Assembly (NCBI RefSeq): GCF_002893765.1
Contig: NZ_CP025938.1
Location: 248,001-312,000, forward strand
DNA: 64,000 nucleotides
Reading direction: 5' to 3'
DNA from: Tamlana carrageenivorans
GTDB lineage: Bacteria > Bacteroidota > Bacteroidia > Flavobacteriales > Flavobacteriaceae
Positions 26,681 through 35,797 of the stretch are shown here, piece by piece; positions within the stretch are counted from its first letter, which is position 1; every line of letters begins with the position of its first letter. The notes under the pieces are model-generated. The model was not told the DNA's origin. It did no database searches and was given only the letters and a program-made list of their open reading frames with translations. The position numbers and the translations under genes are program-made.

Positions 26681-27631
26681 ATGAACATATCTGTAGTAAT
26701 TCCACTACTTAACGAACAGGACTCTTTAACCGAACTTCATGATTGGATTGCACGTGTGATGCTTACCAATCAGTTTTCTTATGAAATCATCTTTATTGAC
26801 GATGGCAGTACCGATGATTCTTGGAAGGTTATTTCCGGTTTAGCTTCTCAAGACATCCACGTAAAAGGTATTAGGTTTTTAAAAAATTACGGGAAATCTC
26901 AAGCGCTTCATGCTGGTTTTGAAAAAGCTCAAGGTGAAGTGGTAATTACCATGGACGCCGATTTACAAGACAATCCCGATGAAATCCCAGAGCTTTATCA
27001 TATGATAAAAGTAGAAGGTTACGATCTGGTTTCGGGATGGAAAAAGAAACGTTATGATTCTGTACTGTCTAAAAACTTACCTTCTAAACTGTTTAATTGG
27101 GCAGCCAGAAAAACCTCTGGTGTAAAATTGAACGATTTTAACTGCGGCTTAAAAGCTTATAAACTAGAGGTTGTAAAAAACATCGATGTCAATGGTGAAA
27201 TGCACCGCTATATCCCTGTGCTTTCTAAAAACGCAGGTTTTAGAAATATTGGTGAAAAAGTGGTACAACACCAGGCTCGAAAATATGGCGTTACTAAATT
27301 TGGAATCGATAGGTTTTTACATGGTTTTCTAGATCTTATTACCATTTGGTTTTTATCCCGTTTTGGCAAACGCCCTATGCATTTATTTGGAGCTTTAGGT
27401 TTTGTCATGTTCACCATTGGTTTTGCATTTGCTTTTTATTTAGGTTTAGACAAACTTTGGTTTAACCCTGAAGGCAGACTCATAACCGAACGCCCACAAT
27501 TCTACATCTCCCTTTCAACCATGATTATAGGAACACAATTTTTTGTTGCTGGTTTTTTAGGAGAAATTATTTTACGAACCAAACAAGACAAAAAACGCTA
27601 TACTATTAAAGGCGCATTAAATTTAAATTAA
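26681..27631 (+). CDS. GT2 glycosyltransferase, DPM-synthase/GtrB-like
   Basis: 316 residues. An N-terminal GT-A domain has SVVIPLLNEQDSL, FIDDGSTDDSW and the DxD-type MDADLQDNPDEIPEL. Two C-terminal membrane helices lie at about 232-255 and 275-300. This is the architecture of dolichyl/undecaprenyl-phosphate mannose or glucose synthases, which load a polyprenyl phosphate at the cytoplasmic face. Donor sugar not readable. Next to a phosphohexomutase gene, which could supply the sugar-1-phosphate. Confidence 0.88.
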   Translation: MNISVVIPLLNEQDSLTELHDWIARVMLTNQFSYEIIFIDDGSTDDSWKVISGLASQDIHVKGIRFLKNYGKSQALHAGFEKAQGEVVITMDADLQDNPDEIPELYHMIKVEGYDLVSGWKKKRYDSVLSKNLPSKLFNWAARKTSGVKLNDFNCGLKAYKLEVVKNIDVNGEMHRYIPVLSKNAGFRNIGEKVVQHQARKYGVTKFGIDRFLHGFLDLITIWFLSRFGKRPMHLFGALGFVMFTIGFAFAFYLGLDKLWFNPEGRLITERPQFYISLSTMIIGTQFFVAGFLGEIILRTKQDKKRYTIKGALNLN

Positions 27632-27702
27632 TATTTCAAGATGCAGTATAATCATTTCTTTATGTTTTCTGTATTAACAACTAAATAAAAAGAGGAATTA
27701 CC

Positions 27703-27710
27703 TATTTTTG
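27703..27710 (+). promoter_or_regulatory. TAnnTTTG -7 box before the phosphohexomutase gene
   Basis: TATTTTTG 22 bp upstream of the ATG at 27733. The -33 position is not matched. Confidence 0.45.
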
Positions 27711-27732
27711 TAACCCTTTACTTTACGACATT

Positions 27733-29463
27733 ATGATACACATTGAACCAAAAATCTTAGAGAGAATAAACAGCTGGTTAACACCAACGTTTGATGAAGA
27801 AACCCAAAACACTATAAAAGAAAGCATCGCACACAAACCTAAAGACATCCAAGAAAGTTTTTACAAAGACTTAGAATTTGGAACAGGTGGTATGCGAGGC
27901 ATTATGGGGGTTGGAACCAATAGAATAAACAAATACACCCTAGGTAAAAGTACCCAAGGCTTAAGTGATTATTTACACCAACAATTTCCTAATGAAACCC
28001 CAAAAGCTGTTATTGCTTACGATTGTAGACATAACAGTAAATCCTTAGCTAAAGTTGTTGCCGATGTGTTTTCAGCAAACGGCATAGAAGTTTATTTATT
28101 TGAAGATTTACGTCCAACACCAGAATTATCTTTTGCTGTAAAACATTTAAATTGTCATTGTGGTATCGTTTTAACCGCATCACACAATCCTCCAGAGTAC
28201 AATGGTTATAAAGTGTATTGGCAAGATGGCGGACAATTAGTACCACCACACGACAAAGGTGTTATTGACGTGATTAACACGGTTGATTATGCCAACATTA
28301 AGTTTGATGCTAACGAACAACTTATTCATACTATTGGCAAGGTCGTTGACGATGTTTTTATCGATGCCTCTGTAGAAAAAGGTAGTGTTGGAGCGACCCA
28401 AAAAGCTAAAGATGATCTAACTATCGTTTTCACTTCGCTTCACGGTACATCAATTACTGCTGTTCCTGAAACTTTAAAACGTGGAGGTTATAAAAATGTA
28501 CATATTGTAAAAGAGCAAGAAGTACCAGATGGTGGTTTTCCAACAGTTAAATCACCAAATCCTGAGGAACCAGCAGCTTTAAAAATGGCTCTAGAACTTG
28601 CCGAAAAAGTTAATGCCGATATCGTTATTGGTACCGATCCAGACTGCGACCGTTTAGGGGTTGCCGTTCGTAATTCCGAAAATGAATTACAACTGCTTAA
28701 CGGAAATCAAACTATGGTGATGATGACCGATTTCTTACTTAAACAATGGAAAGCCGAAGACCGTATTAAAGGCAAAGAGTTTATTGCTTCTACGATTGTT
28801 TCTACCCCAATGCTTAGCAAATTAGCAGCATCATATGAAGTAGAAAGTAAAATTGTTTTAACCGGATTTAAATGGATTGCCAAACTTATTCATGATTTCC
28901 CAGAATTGGATTTCATTGGTGGCGGTGAAGAAAGTTTTGGCTATATGGTAGGTGATTTTGTTCGCGATAAAGATGCCGTAACCTCTACCCTTTTAGCCTG
29001 TGAAATTGCAGCTATAACGAAATCTAATGGCAGTTCTTTCTTTAAAGAACTTATCCAATTGTATACAGAACACGGTTTTTACAAAGAAAAACTCGTGTCA
29101 CTTACTAAAAAAGGTATTGAAGGCGCCGAAGAAATTAAACAAATGATGATCGACGCTAGAGAAAATCCGCTTACTATTATCAATGGCTCTAAAGTGGTAA
29201 AAATCGAAGATTACGATTTATCAGAAGCGAAAAACATGCTAACCGGTGAGACCACTAAAATTGACATCCCTAAATCGAATGTAATCATTTACTATACCGA
29301 AGACGGTAGCCAAGTGGCATTACGACCAAGTGGTACAGAACCAAAAATTAAGTTCTACGTAAGTGTAAACACCGCTTTATCTAATGTCAACGATTTTGAA
29401 GCTATCGAAACGGAACTCGATAACAAGGCGGAAGCCATTTTAAAAGACATGAACCTTATTTAA
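27733..29463 (+). CDS. Phospho-sugar mutase (phosphoglucomutase/phosphomannomutase)
   Basis: 576 residues, alpha-D-phosphohexomutase superfamily. The phosphoserine loop is [13 protein letters not shown] with Ser150. The metal loop is [13 protein letters not shown], the sugar-binding loop is GGEESFGYM, and the phosphate-binding loop is [12 protein letters not shown]. Interconverts hexose 1- and 6-phosphates. The length and DCDRLG form fit the PGM2-like group, so glucose or ribose phosphates are both possible. Its stop overlaps the exporter ATG by 1 nt (TAATG). Confidence 0.92.
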   Translation: MIHIEPKILERINSWLTPTFDEETQNTIKESIAHKPKDIQESFYKDLEFGTGGMRGIMGVGTNRINKYTLGKSTQGLSDYLHQQFPNETPKAVIAYDCRHNSKSLAKVVADVFSANGIEVYLFEDLRPTPELSFAVKHLNCHCGIVLTASHNPPEYNGYKVYWQDGGQLVPPHDKGVIDVINTVDYANIKFDANEQLIHTIGKVVDDVFIDASVEKGSVGATQKAKDDLTIVFTSLHGTSITAVPETLKRGGYKNVHIVKEQEVPDGGFPTVKSPNPEEPAALKMALELAEKVNADIVIGTDPDCDRLGVAVRNSENELQLLNGNQTMVMMTDFLLKQWKAEDRIKGKEFIASTIVSTPMLSKLAASYEVESKIVLTGFKWIAKLIHDFPELDFIGGGEESFGYMVGDFVRDKDAVTSTLLACEIAAITKSNGSSFFKELIQLYTEHGFYKEKLVSLTKKGIEGAEEIKQMMIDARENPLTIINGSKVVKIEDYDLSEAKNMLTGETTKIDIPKSNVIIYYTEDGSQVALRPSGTEPKIKFYVSVNTALSNVNDFEAIETELDNKAEAILKDMNLI

Positions 29464-31295
29464 TGAATAATTTTTATAACCTTTTACAATACGCCAAACC
29501 GTATAAAAAGTTTGCTATTGGGCATGTCATATCAAATATATTTTATGCTCTATTTGGCACCTTATCGTTCGTTGCACTAATTCCCATGCTTGATGTTCTT
29601 TTTAAGCCTAAGGAAGTTAGTGCAGCACCTGCTGTAAAGCCCGTTTATGAAGGGCTTGGCAATATCGACGACTACGGCAAGGACTTGCTAGCATACGAAG
29701 TTAGTCAGCACGCTGGTAGCGATCCTCAAAAAGCCCTATTTCTTGTGGTTAGCCTAATTATTATCCTATTCTTGTTAAAAAACATTTTTGGGTATATGGC
29801 CAACTACTTCATGGTTTTTCTAAGAAATGGCGTAGTAAGAGACTTAAGAACGGCCGTTTACAAAAAAACAGTAAGCCTACCACTCGCCTACTTTTCTGAT
29901 CAAAAAAAAGGTGATATCATGGCTAGAGTAACCTCCGATGTATCGACATTACAGTACTCGATGCTTCCCATGCTAGAACTTATCGCTAGAGAACCTCTAA
30001 TGATTATTTTCACCATCGGGACCATGTTTATTTTAAGTACTAAACTCACCCTATTTGTGTTTATTTTTATTCCTATATCTGGATTTATTATTTCTAGAAT
30101 TGGAAAAACACTAAAGAAAAAATCGGATCGTGTACAAAGAGAACAGGGTACTATTCTTTCTATTTTAGAAGAAACATTAACAGGCTTACGAATTATTAAA
30201 GGTTTTAATGCTGAAGATAAATTCAGCAAAAAATTTCAAGATTCATCAGATCGGTCTTACCATTATTCTAATAAACTATTAAATCGTCAAAATTTAGCAT
30301 CCCCTACCAGTGAGTTTTTAGGTATTTTGGTTATTGGTATTTTACTTTGGTATGGCGGGCAGTTGGTACTTATAGACAAATCGTTGGATGGTAGTTCGTT
30401 TATTGCTTTTATGGGATTAGCTTACAATATTATGGTGCCTGCAAAAGCAATTTCTCGTGGTATTTATAATGTAAAACAAGGTAGCGCTTCCGCGGAAAGA
30501 ATCCAGGAAATTATTGATACGCCTAACCCATTAAAGGATATTGAAAACGCCATTGAAAAAGAAAGGTTCGATAGTGAAATCAAATTTGATAACATTTGGT
30601 TTAAGTATAAAGACGATTACGTTTTAAAGAATTTCAGTTTAAACATTCCTAAAGGAAAAACCGTTGCGCTTGTAGGGCAATCTGGTAGTGGAAAATCTAC
30701 CATTGCCAACCTCATCACCCGTTTTTACGATGTGAACAAAGGGGAAATACTTATAGACGGAATTAATATTAAAAATCTAGCAACGAAATCTTTGCGTGAT
30801 CAACTGGGCATAGTGACTCAAGATGCCATTCTTTTTAATGAAACCATAAAAAACAACCTAAAACTAGGGAATGATGAAGCTTCTGATGAAGACATCATTG
30901 AAGCTTTAAAAGTTGCTAATGCTTGGGAATTTGTTAAAGAACTTCCTGAAGGTATTGAAACCAATATTGGTGACGCTGGAAACAAATTGTCTGGCGGACA
31001 AAAACAACGTTTAAGTATTGCCCGTGCCGTACTTAAGAGTCCGCCAATCATGGTTTTAGACGAGGCGACATCAGCCCTTGATACCGAAAGCGAACGACTA
31101 GTTCAGGAAGCTTTAGAGAATATGATGAAAAACAGAACCTCTATTGTTATCGCACACCGCCTTTCAACTATACAAAAAGCCGATGAAATTGTAGTTCTAA
31201 ACAAAGGAGAAATCGTTGAACAAGGCAAACACAGTGAACTTCTCGCCAAAAAAGGCGTTTACCAAAAGTTGGTGGCTATGCAAAGTTTCGAATAA
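29463..31295 (+). CDS. MsbA-type ABC exporter (permease-ATPase fusion)
   Basis: 610 residues. The N-terminal half has six membrane helices, with the cytoplasmic motif FSDQKKGDIMARVTSDVSTL. The ATPase half has Walker A ALVGQSGSGKST, Q-loop VTQDAILFNE, signature LSGGQKQRLSIARAV and Walker B IMVLDEATSALDTESE. Acts as a homodimer to flip lipid A core or related lipids or drugs across the inner membrane. Translationally coupled to the phosphohexomutase. A terminator follows at 31343. Confidence 0.92.
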   Translation: MNNFYNLLQYAKPYKKFAIGHVISNIFYALFGTLSFVALIPMLDVLFKPKEVSAAPAVKPVYEGLGNIDDYGKDLLAYEVSQHAGSDPQKALFLVVSLIIILFLLKNIFGYMANYFMVFLRNGVVRDLRTAVYKKTVSLPLAYFSDQKKGDIMARVTSDVSTLQYSMLPMLELIAREPLMIIFTIGTMFILSTKLTLFVFIFIPISGFIISRIGKTLKKKSDRVQREQGTILSILEETLTGLRIIKGFNAEDKFSKKFQDSSDRSYHYSNKLLNRQNLASPTSEFLGILVIGILLWYGGQLVLIDKSLDGSSFIAFMGLAYNIMVPAKAISRGIYNVKQGSASAERIQEIIDTPNPLKDIENAIEKERFDSEIKFDNIWFKYKDDYVLKNFSLNIPKGKTVALVGQSGSGKSTIANLITRFYDVNKGEILIDGINIKNLATKSLRDQLGIVTQDAILFNETIKNNLKLGNDEASDEDIIEALKVANAWEFVKELPEGIETNIGDAGNKLSGGQKQRLSIARAVLKSPPIMVLDEATSALDTESERLVQEALENMMKNRTSIVIAHRLSTIQKADEIVVLNKGEIVEQGKHSELLAKKGVYQKLVAMQSFE

Positions 31296-31319
31296 TCTTA
31301 GTATTTGAAGAAAAAAATA

Positions 31320-31422
31320 AACCTAACTTAATAGAGAATTAGAAAAAGGATAGAGATTTGGGTTTCTATCCTTTTTTCTGTTCCTGTCAGACTTGGGGAC
31401 ATCTAACAACATAAGTTAGGTT
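31320..31422. repeat. 103-bp inverted-repeat structure enclosing a terminator
   Basis: AACCTAACTTA (31320-31330) is the exact reverse complement of TAAGTTAGGTT (31412-31422). The terminator hairpin lies between them. The size and ends would suit a small non-autonomous element, but no target duplication is seen. Confidence 0.55.
31343..31377 (+). terminator. Terminator after the ABC exporter
   Basis: AAAAAGGATAGA (31343-31354) pairs with TCTATCCTTTTT (31365-31376) around a 10-nt loop, with a T run. Confidence 0.85.
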
Positions 31423-31614
31423 GTAAAACAAAAGTAAACTACAAGTCTTAATTTAGCAAGGAAAAACACAGTTAATCGTTATTTACGAACGTTTCATCGA
31501 TAAAAAAACCTGTAATCCATTGATTTACAAATCATTTAAAATCTGAGAAAAACAAAAAGCATAGGGCATTAAACTTTTTGTAATTTTAGGAGTCCAATAT
31601 GCAAACATCACTTA

Positions 31615-32157
31615 GTGACCGACGAAATAACACTAATAGAACAGCTACAATCTGATCACCAAAAGGATCAAGCCTTTAAGGCCTTATTAAGCCAATATAA
31701 AGAACGCTTGTATTGGCACATTCGTCATATTGTTAAATCTCACGACGACGCCGACGATGTTTTACAGAACACCTTTATAAAAATTTATAAAAACATACAT
31801 AATTTTAAAGGGGACAGTAAGTTATTTTCATGGATGTACCGCATTGCAACAAACGAGTCTTTAACTTTTTTAAACAAAAAAGCCAAGCAGTTACAAATTA
31901 CCAACGAAGAGCTACAAACAGCTTCCATTAATAATTTAACCTCAGATGTTTATTTTGAAGGCGACCAAATTCAATTAAAATTACAACAAGCCATTGCATC
32001 CCTTCCAGAAAAACAACAATTGGTATTTAATATGAAATACTTTCAAGATCTAAAATATAAGGATATGGCAGAAATATTAAACACAAGTGAAGGGGCTTTA
32101 AAAGCTTCATACCATATTGCGGTAAAAAAAATTGAAACCTATTTAACCCAAGATTAA
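31615..32157 (+). CDS. ECF-type RNA polymerase sigma factor
   Basis: 180 residues from a GTG start (TDEITLIEQLQSDHQ). Region 2 spans about 22-88, with DDADDVLQNTFIKIYKNI (core binding) and FSWMYRIATNESLTFLNKK (-10 recognition). Region 4 spans about 122-175, with LPEKQQLVFNMKYFQDL and a helix-turn-helix MAEILNTSEGALKASYHIA. The next gene encodes a single-pass membrane protein and the third a Spy/CpxP-like protein, so a membrane-controlled envelope response is likely. The ATG at 31599 is in another frame. Confidence 0.9.
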   Translation: MTDEITLIEQLQSDHQKDQAFKALLSQYKERLYWHIRHIVKSHDDADDVLQNTFIKIYKNIHNFKGDSKLFSWMYRIATNESLTFLNKKAKQLQITNEELQTASINNLTSDVYFEGDQIQLKLQQAIASLPEKQQLVFNMKYFQDLKYKDMAEILNTSEGALKASYHIAVKKIETYLTQD

Positions 32158-32190
32158 ACCTTTACAAAAAAACAAAGTCTAATTAATAAG

Positions 32191-32706
32191 ATGAAAACAA
32201 ATAAAATACATAATATTAAGTCTTCTGGTTTTAAAGCCCCACTGGATTATTTTGATGCTTTTGATGACAAACTCCTCGACAAGCTAAAAAATGAATCGCC
32301 TGTACAGGCTATAAAAACTAGTGGTTTTGAAGTGCCTAAAGGTTATTTTAAAACTATAGACGATACTATTATTAAGCAGATTGAAAGTGACAAACCTACA
32401 ACTAAAGTCATTCCACTTTTCAATAAAAAAATGATTTTATACGCTACAAGTATCGCGGCTGCTGTACTATTACTATTTAATTTATCGTTGTTTGATACGA
32501 ATAGCAAACCAACGTTTGATAGTTTGGATTCTCAATCTGTTGAAAATTATATTTTGAATGAAAACATAAGCTTTTCAGAATTGGCTTCACTTTTTTCTGA
32601 TGAAGAATGGAATGCAAGCATATTTTCAGAAGACCATATAGACGATGAAAACATAGAGAATTACCTCCTTGATTATTCTGATATTGAAACTTTATTAACC
32701 GAATAA
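32191..32706 (+). CDS. Single-pass membrane protein with two SGF..YF repeats, putative anti-sigma factor
   Basis: 171 residues. Two copies of a short unit lie in the cytoplasmic part: SGFKAPLDYFDAFDDKLLDK (12-31) and SGFEVPKGYFKTIDDTIIKQ (44-63), with a 32-residue period. One membrane helix at about 81-100 is followed by an acidic C-terminal tail (DEEWNASIFSEDHIDDENIE). Lies 33 bp after the ECF sigma gene and 4 bp before the CpxP-like gene. By position and topology it is probably the anti-sigma factor, though no zinc-type ZAS motif is present. The repeats may be the sigma-binding part. Confidence 0.65.
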   Translation: MKTNKIHNIKSSGFKAPLDYFDAFDDKLLDKLKNESPVQAIKTSGFEVPKGYFKTIDDTIIKQIESDKPTTKVIPLFNKKMILYATSIAAAVLLLFNLSLFDTNSKPTFDSLDSQSVENYILNENISFSELASLFSDEEWNASIFSEDHIDDENIENYLLDYSDIETLLTE

Positions 32707-32710
32707 AAAC

Positions 32711-33151
32711 ATGAAAAAGATACTTCTTATACTCCTATTTTGCTATTCACTTTCAGTTACAGCACAAAATAACAAACGTGATCATATCAAAGCTTTGAAA
32801 GTTGCTTATATCACAGAAAAACTAGACTTCACACCTAGCGAAGCACAAAATTTTTGGCCTGTTTACAACGCTTACGAAGAAAAATATAGCCAAATTAAAC
32901 ATGATGAATTAAGACAAATTCGAAAGGAAATTAAATCGAATTTCGATACCATGACCGATGCGCAGGCAAAAACCTTAATTGATAAACAAAATAAAGCGGA
33001 GATGCAATTACATCAGCTTCGCATGGATTTTAATAAAGACCTTGCTAAAATCATTCCTCCGAAAAAAATAATTTTACTTAAAGTTTCGGAAGAAGATTTT
33101 AGAAGAAAAATGTTTGAAGAGTTTAAAAAACGTAGAGGCGAAAAACGTTAG
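32711..33151 (+). CDS. Periplasmic Spy/CpxP-like protein
   Basis: 146 residues with a signal peptide (MKKILLILLFCYSLSVTAQ). The mature part is wholly helical and charged: ITEKLDFTPSEAQNFWPVYN and an LHQLRMDFNKDLAKIIPPKK stretch fit the Spy/CpxP/CnrX group. These act as periplasmic chaperones or stress sensors. Third gene of the ECF cluster, consistent with sensing or output of an envelope stress response. Its stop overlaps that of the convergent BNR gene by 4 nt. Confidence 0.8.
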   Translation: MKKILLILLFCYSLSVTAQNNKRDHIKALKVAYITEKLDFTPSEAQNFWPVYNAYEEKYSQIKHDELRQIRKEIKSNFDTMTDAQAKTLIDKQNKAEMQLHQLRMDFNKDLAKIIPPKKIILLKVSEEDFRRKMFEEFKKRRGEKR

Positions 33152-34305
33152 TACGTTGAATTGATACTATCTTTAAAAGTTAGTTTAGCTATTTTACCAG
33201 GACCTGTACCATAAGCCACCGAATCGTTTAAAAAGCGTAAGGCATAAAACCCGGCTTCGGTAACCTCTTTCCAACTATTTCCAGAATCTATGCTATAATA
33301 AATACCTTGAAAGCTGCTTGCTACTAGAGCCTTGCCACCACTTCTTGGCACATATTGCACACAACTGCTATATCCTGGCTTTTGATTTTGAGCCACTAAC
33401 TCCCATGTTTTACCTCCATCAGAAGTTCTAATTTTATTGGCTGCATTCAATTCGGGGTGCTTATAGTCCCCACCAATTGCAAAACCATGTAATTCATCAT
33501 AAAAATCGATCGAGTAAATACCTTGGGTTTCTCCTTCACTAGCAATAACTGTTTTAGTAACCTGCCAGGTTTGGCCGCGATCTTCAGTATAATAAATATT
33601 ACCATGAGTCGTTCCAAACCACGCCTTATCACCTAAGGTTTTTATATTCGTGTTACTTGCCGCAAAAGCGCCTTCTCCAGCTTCGGTTTCTGGCAATTGT
33701 GAACAATCCAGTTTTTTCCAAGTGGTACCACCATCTCTGGTGATAATAACCGAGATACAACCATTCACACTATCTCCAATAGCCATACCTTCTTTGTCGT
33801 CCCAAAACGTCATCGCATCATAAAAAACGCCTTCACCTTGTTCTTCATACACCAACACCATACGCCCTTTATCACCCGTTTTATAAAGCAAAGCAGGATT
33901 TTCAATACTCAGCATAAAGAAATCCGATGAAGTATGTGCCGTTGCTCTAAAGTTTAGAGTTAAGGTATCGCGCTCTATAATGGAGGTTTGCCACATGCCT
34001 GTTTTAAGATCATTCATACCAAAAATCCCATTATTGGCAGCAAAAGCCAAAGTTTTATCTTTTAAAATTTCAAGCGTTCGGATACTAACATCGGCATAAC
34101 GAAAAATACCCTCAACCTCAACGACGTTTACATTTTTAAGAATTAAATGTTCTTCGACGGTTATTGGTGAAATAGCCAAACTATCGTCGTGTATCACAAC
34201 AGGCATTTCATCAATAGGTTCTAATGACGATTCGGTTGAAGTATCACGACCTTTTTTACAACTTAACACAAACAATACAAGGAAGAATGGTAAAATATGT
34301 TTCAT
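33148..34305 (-). CDS. BNR-repeat beta-propeller lipoprotein (Ycf48/sialidase-like fold)
   Basis: 385 residues. Lipobox FVLSC places the lipid-modified Cys at 16. At least four Asp-box type repeats are visible: ITRDGGTTWKKLD, YTEDRGQTWQVTK, RTSDGGKTWELVA and YSIDSGNSWKEVT. The fold is a beta-propeller exposed in the periplasm or at the outer membrane. Sialidase catalytic Arg triad and nucleophile cannot be identified, so it is better described as Ycf48/BNR-like than as a glycosidase. Stands alone and runs into the ECF cluster convergently. Confidence 0.8.
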   Translation of the reverse strand: MKHILPFFLVLFVLSCKKGRDTSTESSLEPIDEMPVVIHDDSLAISPITVEEHLILKNVNVVEVEGIFRYADVSIRTLEILKDKTLAFAANNGIFGMNDLKTGMWQTSIIERDTLTLNFRATAHTSSDFFMLSIENPALLYKTGDKGRMVLVYEEQGEGVFYDAMTFWDDKEGMAIGDSVNGCISVIITRDGGTTWKKLDCSQLPETEAGEGAFAASNTNIKTLGDKAWFGTTHGNIYYTEDRGQTWQVTKTVIASEGETQGIYSIDFYDELHGFAIGGDYKHPELNAANKIRTSDGGKTWELVAQNQKPGYSSCVQYVPRSGGKALVASSFQGIYYSIDSGNSWKEVTEAGFYALRFLNDSVAYGTGPGKIAKLTFKDSINSTY

Positions 34306-34409
34306 CTAAAAATTTTTTATAAAAATAGGAATCTAGGCCAACTAACTAAAGCCATTTACTTAATAAAATAGTTAAAATTAAAAATGTCGTGAATTCGTAG
34401 CAATTAACG

Positions 34410-34417
34410 TAACTTTG
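34410..34417 (+). promoter_or_regulatory. TAnnTTTG -7 box before the rRNA methyltransferase gene
   Basis: TAACTTTG followed by CACCC, 20 bp before the ATG at 34438. Weak -33. Confidence 0.55.
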
Positions 34418-34437
34418 CACCCTTATTATATTATACG

Positions 34438-35652
34438 ATGCGAATACACAGAAATTTAAGCTTTGCGGTTATTGATGGTTTAACACTCATTTTTAACGAA
34501 GGGAAATATGCCGATAAGGTGATTCAACAACTTTTAAAACGCGATAAACGTTGGGGATCTCGCGACAGAGGTTTTGTTGCCGAAACCACCTACGACATTG
34601 TTCGCTGGAAACGCTTATATGCTGAAATTGCAGAAGTTAAAGCCCCTTTTGATCGCGACAACCTATGGCGTATGTTTGCCGTTTGGGCGACTTTAAAAGG
34701 TATTAATTTACCTGATTGGAAGTATTTTGAAAACACCCCTACCCGTAAAATTAAAGGACGTTTTGATGAACTTTCTCAAATAAGAAAATTTAAAGAATCG
34801 ATTCCAGATTGGCTTGATGAAGTTGGTGAAAAAGAATTAGGAGCAGAATTTTGGACTAAAGAAATAGCAGCCCTAAACGAGCAAGCCGATGTTATTCTAA
34901 GAGTGAATACTCTAAAAACGACTAAAGAAAAATTACAAGCCGAATTATTCGATCTAAATATAGAAACCGAATTTATTAAAGGCTATCCAAGCGCTTTAAA
35001 GCTAAAGGAACGTGCGAATGTTTTTTCTACTGAAGCTTTTAAAAATGGCCATTTTGAAGTTCAAGATGCCTCTTCTCAACTGGTTGCCGAGTTTGCTAAT
35101 GTTCAACCTGGTATGCGTGTGGTAGATACTTGTGCTGGCGCCGGTGGTAAAACACTTCACTTAGCTGCTCTTATGGAAAATAAGGGTCAAATTATTGCCA
35201 TGGATATCTATGCCAATAAACTTCATGAATTAAAACGTCGTGCGAAACGTAATGGCGCTCACAATATAGAACCTCGTGCTATCGATTCGACTAAGGTGAT
35301 TAAAAAACTTTACGATAAAGCAGACCGTGTAGTTATTGATGCACCGTGTTCTGGTTTAGGAGTTTTACGTAGAAATCCGGATGCTAAATGGAAGTTACAA
35401 CCAGAATTTCTTGATAAAATAAGAAAAACTCAGCAGGATATTTTACAACAGTATTCTAAAATGGTTAAAGCTGACGGACAAATGGTATATGCTACTTGTT
35501 CGGTTCTACCTTCTGAAAACCAAGAGCAAGTTGCTAAGTTCTTAAAATCGGAAGCTGGAGCAAATTTCTCATTAATAAAAGACAAAAAAGTATCGGCTCA
35601 TAAATCTGGGTTTGATGGTTTTTATATGGCTTTATTGGAGTGTAAGGCTTAG
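34438..35652 (+). CDS. rRNA m5C methyltransferase, RsmB/RsmF (NOL1/NOP2/Sun) family
   Basis: 404 residues. The SAM-binding domain has VVDTCAGAGGKTLHLAALM. The catalytic cysteines are in DAPCSGLGVLRRNPDAKW (motif IV) and YATCSVLPSENQEQV (motif VI). The N-terminal half (GSRDRGFVAETTYDIVRWKR) resembles the NusB-like RNA-binding part of RsmB. Methylates a cytosine of 16S rRNA, probably the RsmB site, using SAM. Terminator at 35743. Confidence 0.9.
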   Translation: MRIHRNLSFAVIDGLTLIFNEGKYADKVIQQLLKRDKRWGSRDRGFVAETTYDIVRWKRLYAEIAEVKAPFDRDNLWRMFAVWATLKGINLPDWKYFENTPTRKIKGRFDELSQIRKFKESIPDWLDEVGEKELGAEFWTKEIAALNEQADVILRVNTLKTTKEKLQAELFDLNIETEFIKGYPSALKLKERANVFSTEAFKNGHFEVQDASSQLVAEFANVQPGMRVVDTCAGAGGKTLHLAALMENKGQIIAMDIYANKLHELKRRAKRNGAHNIEPRAIDSTKVIKKLYDKADRVVIDAPCSGLGVLRRNPDAKWKLQPEFLDKIRKTQQDILQQYSKMVKADGQMVYATCSVLPSENQEQVAKFLKSEAGANFSLIKDKKVSAHKSGFDGFYMALLECKA

Positions 35653-35742
35653 ATTTTTACAAAAATAAACACTGTAAAAGTCCTTTTCAAGTTTTTAAAG
35701 GCGCATTCAGAATTTAGCTCAATTGAGTAATACTCAGATATT

Positions 35743-35790
35743 AAAAACCAAGAATTGATTAAATATCAGTCTTGGTTTTTTGTTTTTTTA
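35743..35790 (+). terminator. Terminator after the rRNA methyltransferase gene
   Basis: AAAAACCAAGA (35743-35753) pairs with TCTTGGTTTTT (35770-35780), followed by a long T run. The IS4-family element begins within 10 bp of the T run, so the terminator is intact. Confidence 0.85.
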
Positions 35791-35797
35791 TCATTAG

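Larger units (their letters stand above)
31296..31614. other. 319-bp intergenic region between the ABC exporter and the ECF sigma gene
   Basis: Holds an 11-bp inverted repeat pair (31320-31330 and 31412-31422), a terminator inside it, and AT-rich sequence to the sigma start. A short frame starts at an ATG at 31599 after TAGGAG, runs 18 codons and stops inside the sigma gene. It could be a leader peptide but is not supported further. Confidence 0.6.

Noticed and set aside
33148..34305. Sialidase
   Set aside because: Asp-box repeats are present, but the catalytic Arg triad and Tyr/Glu pair cannot be identified. BNR/Ycf48-like lipoprotein is the safer call.
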